From a virus: DNA of 41,758 bases. Under the pieces are notes generated by a model that searched no databases, had not been told where the DNA came from, and worked only from the letters and a program-made list of their open reading frames with translations. This document shows, in pieces, positions 40,267 to 41,758 of the stretch. How positions within the stretch are numbered: the first letter of the stretch is position 1; each line of letters opens with the position of its first letter. The stretch is from positions 1 to 41,758 of the IMG/VR virus record IMGVR_UViG_3300045117_000300. The stretch is one strand, 5' to 3'. The position numbers and the translations under genes were made by a program.

Positions 40267-40911
40267 TCATCCGCCTTTGTTAAACCACTTCCAAAGCTCC
40301 AAAGCGTGAAGGAAAACCTTAAAGTCATCATTGAATTCCAGAAAAGAAAACTTCCCGGTATTCTTCAGATGAACAATCGCCATGCTGTCAATTTTCTTTC
40401 CTTGCTCTTCCACTGCTTGCTTATACGCGCAAAGCTGCAATCCGTATTCGTTATAGACATTCTTGCTGGTCTTAAAATCCAATATCCAAATCTTATTTCC
40501 TATCCTGGCAATCGCGTCAAGCGTCCCGGCGTATTTATATTTCCCGGAATAAACCATTTGTTCTGAAGAAATGATAGAAGCATTGGTAGTTTTCATAAAA
40601 TTCTCATACGCATTGGCGTAACCTTGTATATTCGCCGGCAGACTTTTCCCTGTTTCCATAGAGGAGATAAAAGAGTGTACCAGACTTCCCCTGTTGGCTG
40701 CTGTATCCTTTATCGCCCAAACTTTAGCCAATACCCCGTCTTCGGACAATGAGGGGTCTTCCAGGGCAATACACGCGGCCTGCTTAGCACTCCACCTGAT
40801 GAGCGCAGGCTTTGCCAATACCTGCAAGACCGTTGTTACAGATATGTATTTATGGCCGTCAATATAGTAGTAGCCGTTCCGTCTTAACGGATAATTATTT
40901 TTTACTGGCAT
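40267..40911 (-). CDS. PD-(D/E)XK nuclease, RecB/Cas4-like
   Basis: 214 residues. Motifs in order: G-S-L-V-H with H79, E117, G-T-L-D with D132, I-L-D-F-K-T-S-K with D145 and K147, and Q-L-C-A-Y-K with Q159 and Y163. This is the full H-D-(D/E)xK-QxxxY series of RecB-type exonucleases. No Cys cluster, so not an iron-sulfur Cas4. Such phage nucleases act in recombination or in degrading host DNA. An extended -10 (TGGTATAAT, minus strand, 40927-40935) lies just upstream; the leader would be only about 8 nt and lacks a Shine-Dalgarno. Confidence 0.82.
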   Translation of the reverse strand: MPVKNNYPLRRNGYYYIDGHKYISVTTVLQVLAKPALIRWSAKQAACIALEDPSLSEDGVLAKVWAIKDTAANRGSLVHSFISSMETGKSLPANIQGYANAYENFMKTTNASIISSEQMVYSGKYKYAGTLDAIARIGNKIWILDFKTSKNVYNEYGLQLCAYKQAVEEQGKKIDSMAIVHLKNTGKFSFLEFNDDFKVFLHALELWKWFNKGG

Positions 40912-40926
40912 AATTCAAGCCAGGAT

Positions 40927-40935
40927 ATTATACCA
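40927..40935 (-). promoter_or_regulatory. Leftward extended -10 promoter
   Basis: TGGTATAAT on the minus strand, the same extended -10 as at 36069. It lies 15 bp before the start codon of the RecB-like nuclease, giving a leader of about 8 nt. No convincing -35. Confidence 0.5.
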
Positions 40936-40950
40936 ATAAAAAAACTGACT

Positions 40951-41073
40951 TTATTCTCCAAGTCGGTTGTTTATGTATTCTAAAATGTGAACGATAACCT
41001 TACCGATTATATACCACACCAATAAAACCGATACAATCGGCCAAAGTAGATAATCAAGTTCAAGTTTCCGCAT
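40951..41073 (-). CDS. Small single-pass membrane protein
   Basis: 40 residues: a short charged start, a hydrophobic helix near residues 9-30 (L-L-W-P-I-V-S-V-L-L-V-W-Y-I-I), and a polar tail. Clear ribosome binding site (GGGGAGGTGA) 6 nt upstream. Fourth small membrane protein of the early operon. Confidence 0.65.
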   Translation of the reverse strand: MRKLELDYLLWPIVSVLLVWYIIGKVIVHILEYINNRLGE

Positions 41074-41136
41074 AAAATATCACCTCCCCTCATTCAAATC
41101 TTATATCCTTACACCTAGCAAGCTGATTAAATATTA

Positions 41137-41454
41137 TTAATTAAGATCAACGAGCTTATATTCTCCGCTTTTGATCTTTGCTTCTGTTTCCTTCCTGGTT
41201 TCCTCTAAAAACTGGTTTCTGTATCTTCCAGTAGTTACGCTATAATCCCAATAATTCTTATCTAACTCTGTTATTGTTTCATCTGGCCATACTGTTATTA
41301 CAACAATAATACTTTTGTAACTCTGGAATATTTCACGCTTGATGAAGTTTCCCATTATTCCTCCTTTTTGCGTGATTATAAACTGATTGGCAACTGGATT
41401 GCCCGTTCTTGGGCTTTTCATATTTGCGACTGTTGCTAGTGTTGGATTATTCAT
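41137..41454 (-). CDS. Early protein resembling DUF8033-type phage proteins
   Basis: 105 residues. G-N-P-V-A-N-Q-F-I-I-T, F-Q-S-Y-K-S-I-I, N-Y-W-D-Y-S-V-T-T-G-R-Y-R-N-Q-F-L and I-K-S-G-E-Y-K-L match a small family I recall from phages and mobile elements, of unknown function. An internal in-frame ATG at 41355 has AAAGGAGG 5 nt upstream, better than anything at the first start. The family-like N-terminal motif lies before it, so both starts may be used. DUF number quoted from memory. Confidence 0.62.
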   Translation of the reverse strand: MNNPTLATVANMKSPRTGNPVANQFIITQKGGIMGNFIKREIFQSYKSIIVVITVWPDETITELDKNYWDYSVTTGRYRNQFLEETRKETEAKIKSGEYKLVDLN

Positions 41455-41538
41455 ATTGATAACCGCCTTTCCAGCTTGCCATGTATAAAGATATAATCCT
41501 ATCAGTCTACAGAATGTTAGGCCCGAATGAGTAAATGG

Positions 41539-41742
41539 TTAATAAGCTGGTAATGTTCCTCCAATTTTACAATAGTCATACATGGATAATTCCGGAACAG
41601 TTTGGTCGTCAAAACTGATTGACTGACCCTTTTTCATGTAAATACCTGCTAACCTTGTTTTATGCTTTGACTTGTCTTTTTTTGATCTTCTAAAATGATG
41701 TACTAATTGATTGTATTCATTGAAGATGTAAAATCCTATCAT
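41539..41742 (-). CDS. Hypothetical early protein at the window join
   Basis: 67 residues, first gene of the leftward operon (N-terminal part repeated at 1-117). Starts G-F-Y-I-F-N-E-Y-N-Q-L-V-H-H-F, then a basic Lys-rich middle. No family recognised. Being promoter-proximal after 255-283, it is probably one of the first proteins made, a usual place for host-takeover proteins. The function itself is unknown. Confidence 0.62.
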   Translation of the reverse strand: MIGFYIFNEYNQLVHHFRRSKKDKSKHKTRLAGIYMKKGQSISFDDQTVPELSMYDYCKIGGTLPAY

Positions 41743-41758
41743 GTTATTTCCTATTTCC
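41626..41758. repeat. Terminal direct repeat, right copy
   Basis: Matches 1-133 at 132 of 133 positions. See the left copy for interpretation. The single mismatch could be a population variant or a sequencing error. Confidence 0.9.

Noticed and set aside
40017-40331. Longer 104-codon version of the gene at 40017
   Set aside because: The extension overlaps the nuclease 3' end and a TTGACA promoter, while the internal ATG at 40193 has a perfect ribosome site.
1-41758. tRNA genes, integrase, repressor, reverse transcriptase or diversity-generating element
   Set aside because: Looked for and not found by eye; a covariance search for tRNAs would settle the first point.

Overview
The window is an essentially complete genome of a tailed, probably podovirus-like phage. 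The first 133 bases recur at the last 133 bases with one mismatch, so the unit is about 41.6 kb and is circular or terminally redundant. Evidence for a phage: a large terminase, a portal-like protein, an N4-gp56-type major capsid protein, internal virion proteins with peptidoglycan-degrading domains, tail or receptor-binding proteins, an amidase endolysin with a holin candidate, and about 30 small early-type genes. I see no tail tube, tape measure, baseplate, integrase or repressor, which fits a short-tailed lytic phage. The host has peptidoglycan and uses strong GGAGGTGA ribosome binding sites and sigma-70-like promoters. No spanin was recognised, so a single-membrane bacterium is plausible, but the host cannot be named. 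Stop codons behave as in code 11.

Layout. Bases 118-985 are a divergent control region with a leftward early promoter, twelve copies of GGGAATA on both strands, palindromes and a tandem repeat; this is the best candidate for an origin or regulator-binding region. Rightward (986-12767): small terminase candidate, large terminase, portal, a 1110-residue lytic internal protein, a 775-residue virion protein, scaffold, and a major capsid gene split by a group I intron carrying a LAGLIDADG endonuclease. A terminator follows the capsid gene, then a decayed HNH endonuclease. Bases 13299-20305 hold seven overlapping genes for sugar modification and transfer. Bases 20354-29368 hold tail, neck and receptor-binding proteins. 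Bases 29381-32158 hold a free-standing HNH endonuclease, lysis genes and a row of tiny genes. Leftward (41742 down to 32148, continuing across the junction to base 117) is a long operon of small genes. It includes three PD-(D/E)XK nucleases, a DnaD/O-like replication protein, a WYL-domain protein, an HTH protein, zinc-ribbon proteins and four small membrane proteins. No polymerase, primase or helicase was recognised.

Regulation. Four identically spaced copies of a 39-bp bipartite element (at 941, 10443, 20295 and 23313) head the rightward transcription units and look like late promoters. Each has a -10-like half and an inverted repeat in place of a normal -35. Two of them place the start site almost on the start codon of a gene without a ribosome binding site, suggesting leaderless messages. 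Leftward transcription uses ordinary TTGACA promoters. A structured RNA of about 120 nt, with its own extended -10 promoter and terminator, lies antisense in the early region at 36084-36202.

Most worth following up: the late-promoter system, the intron in the capsid gene, the glycan cassette, the candidate small RNA, and the shared C-terminal module of two putative virion proteins.
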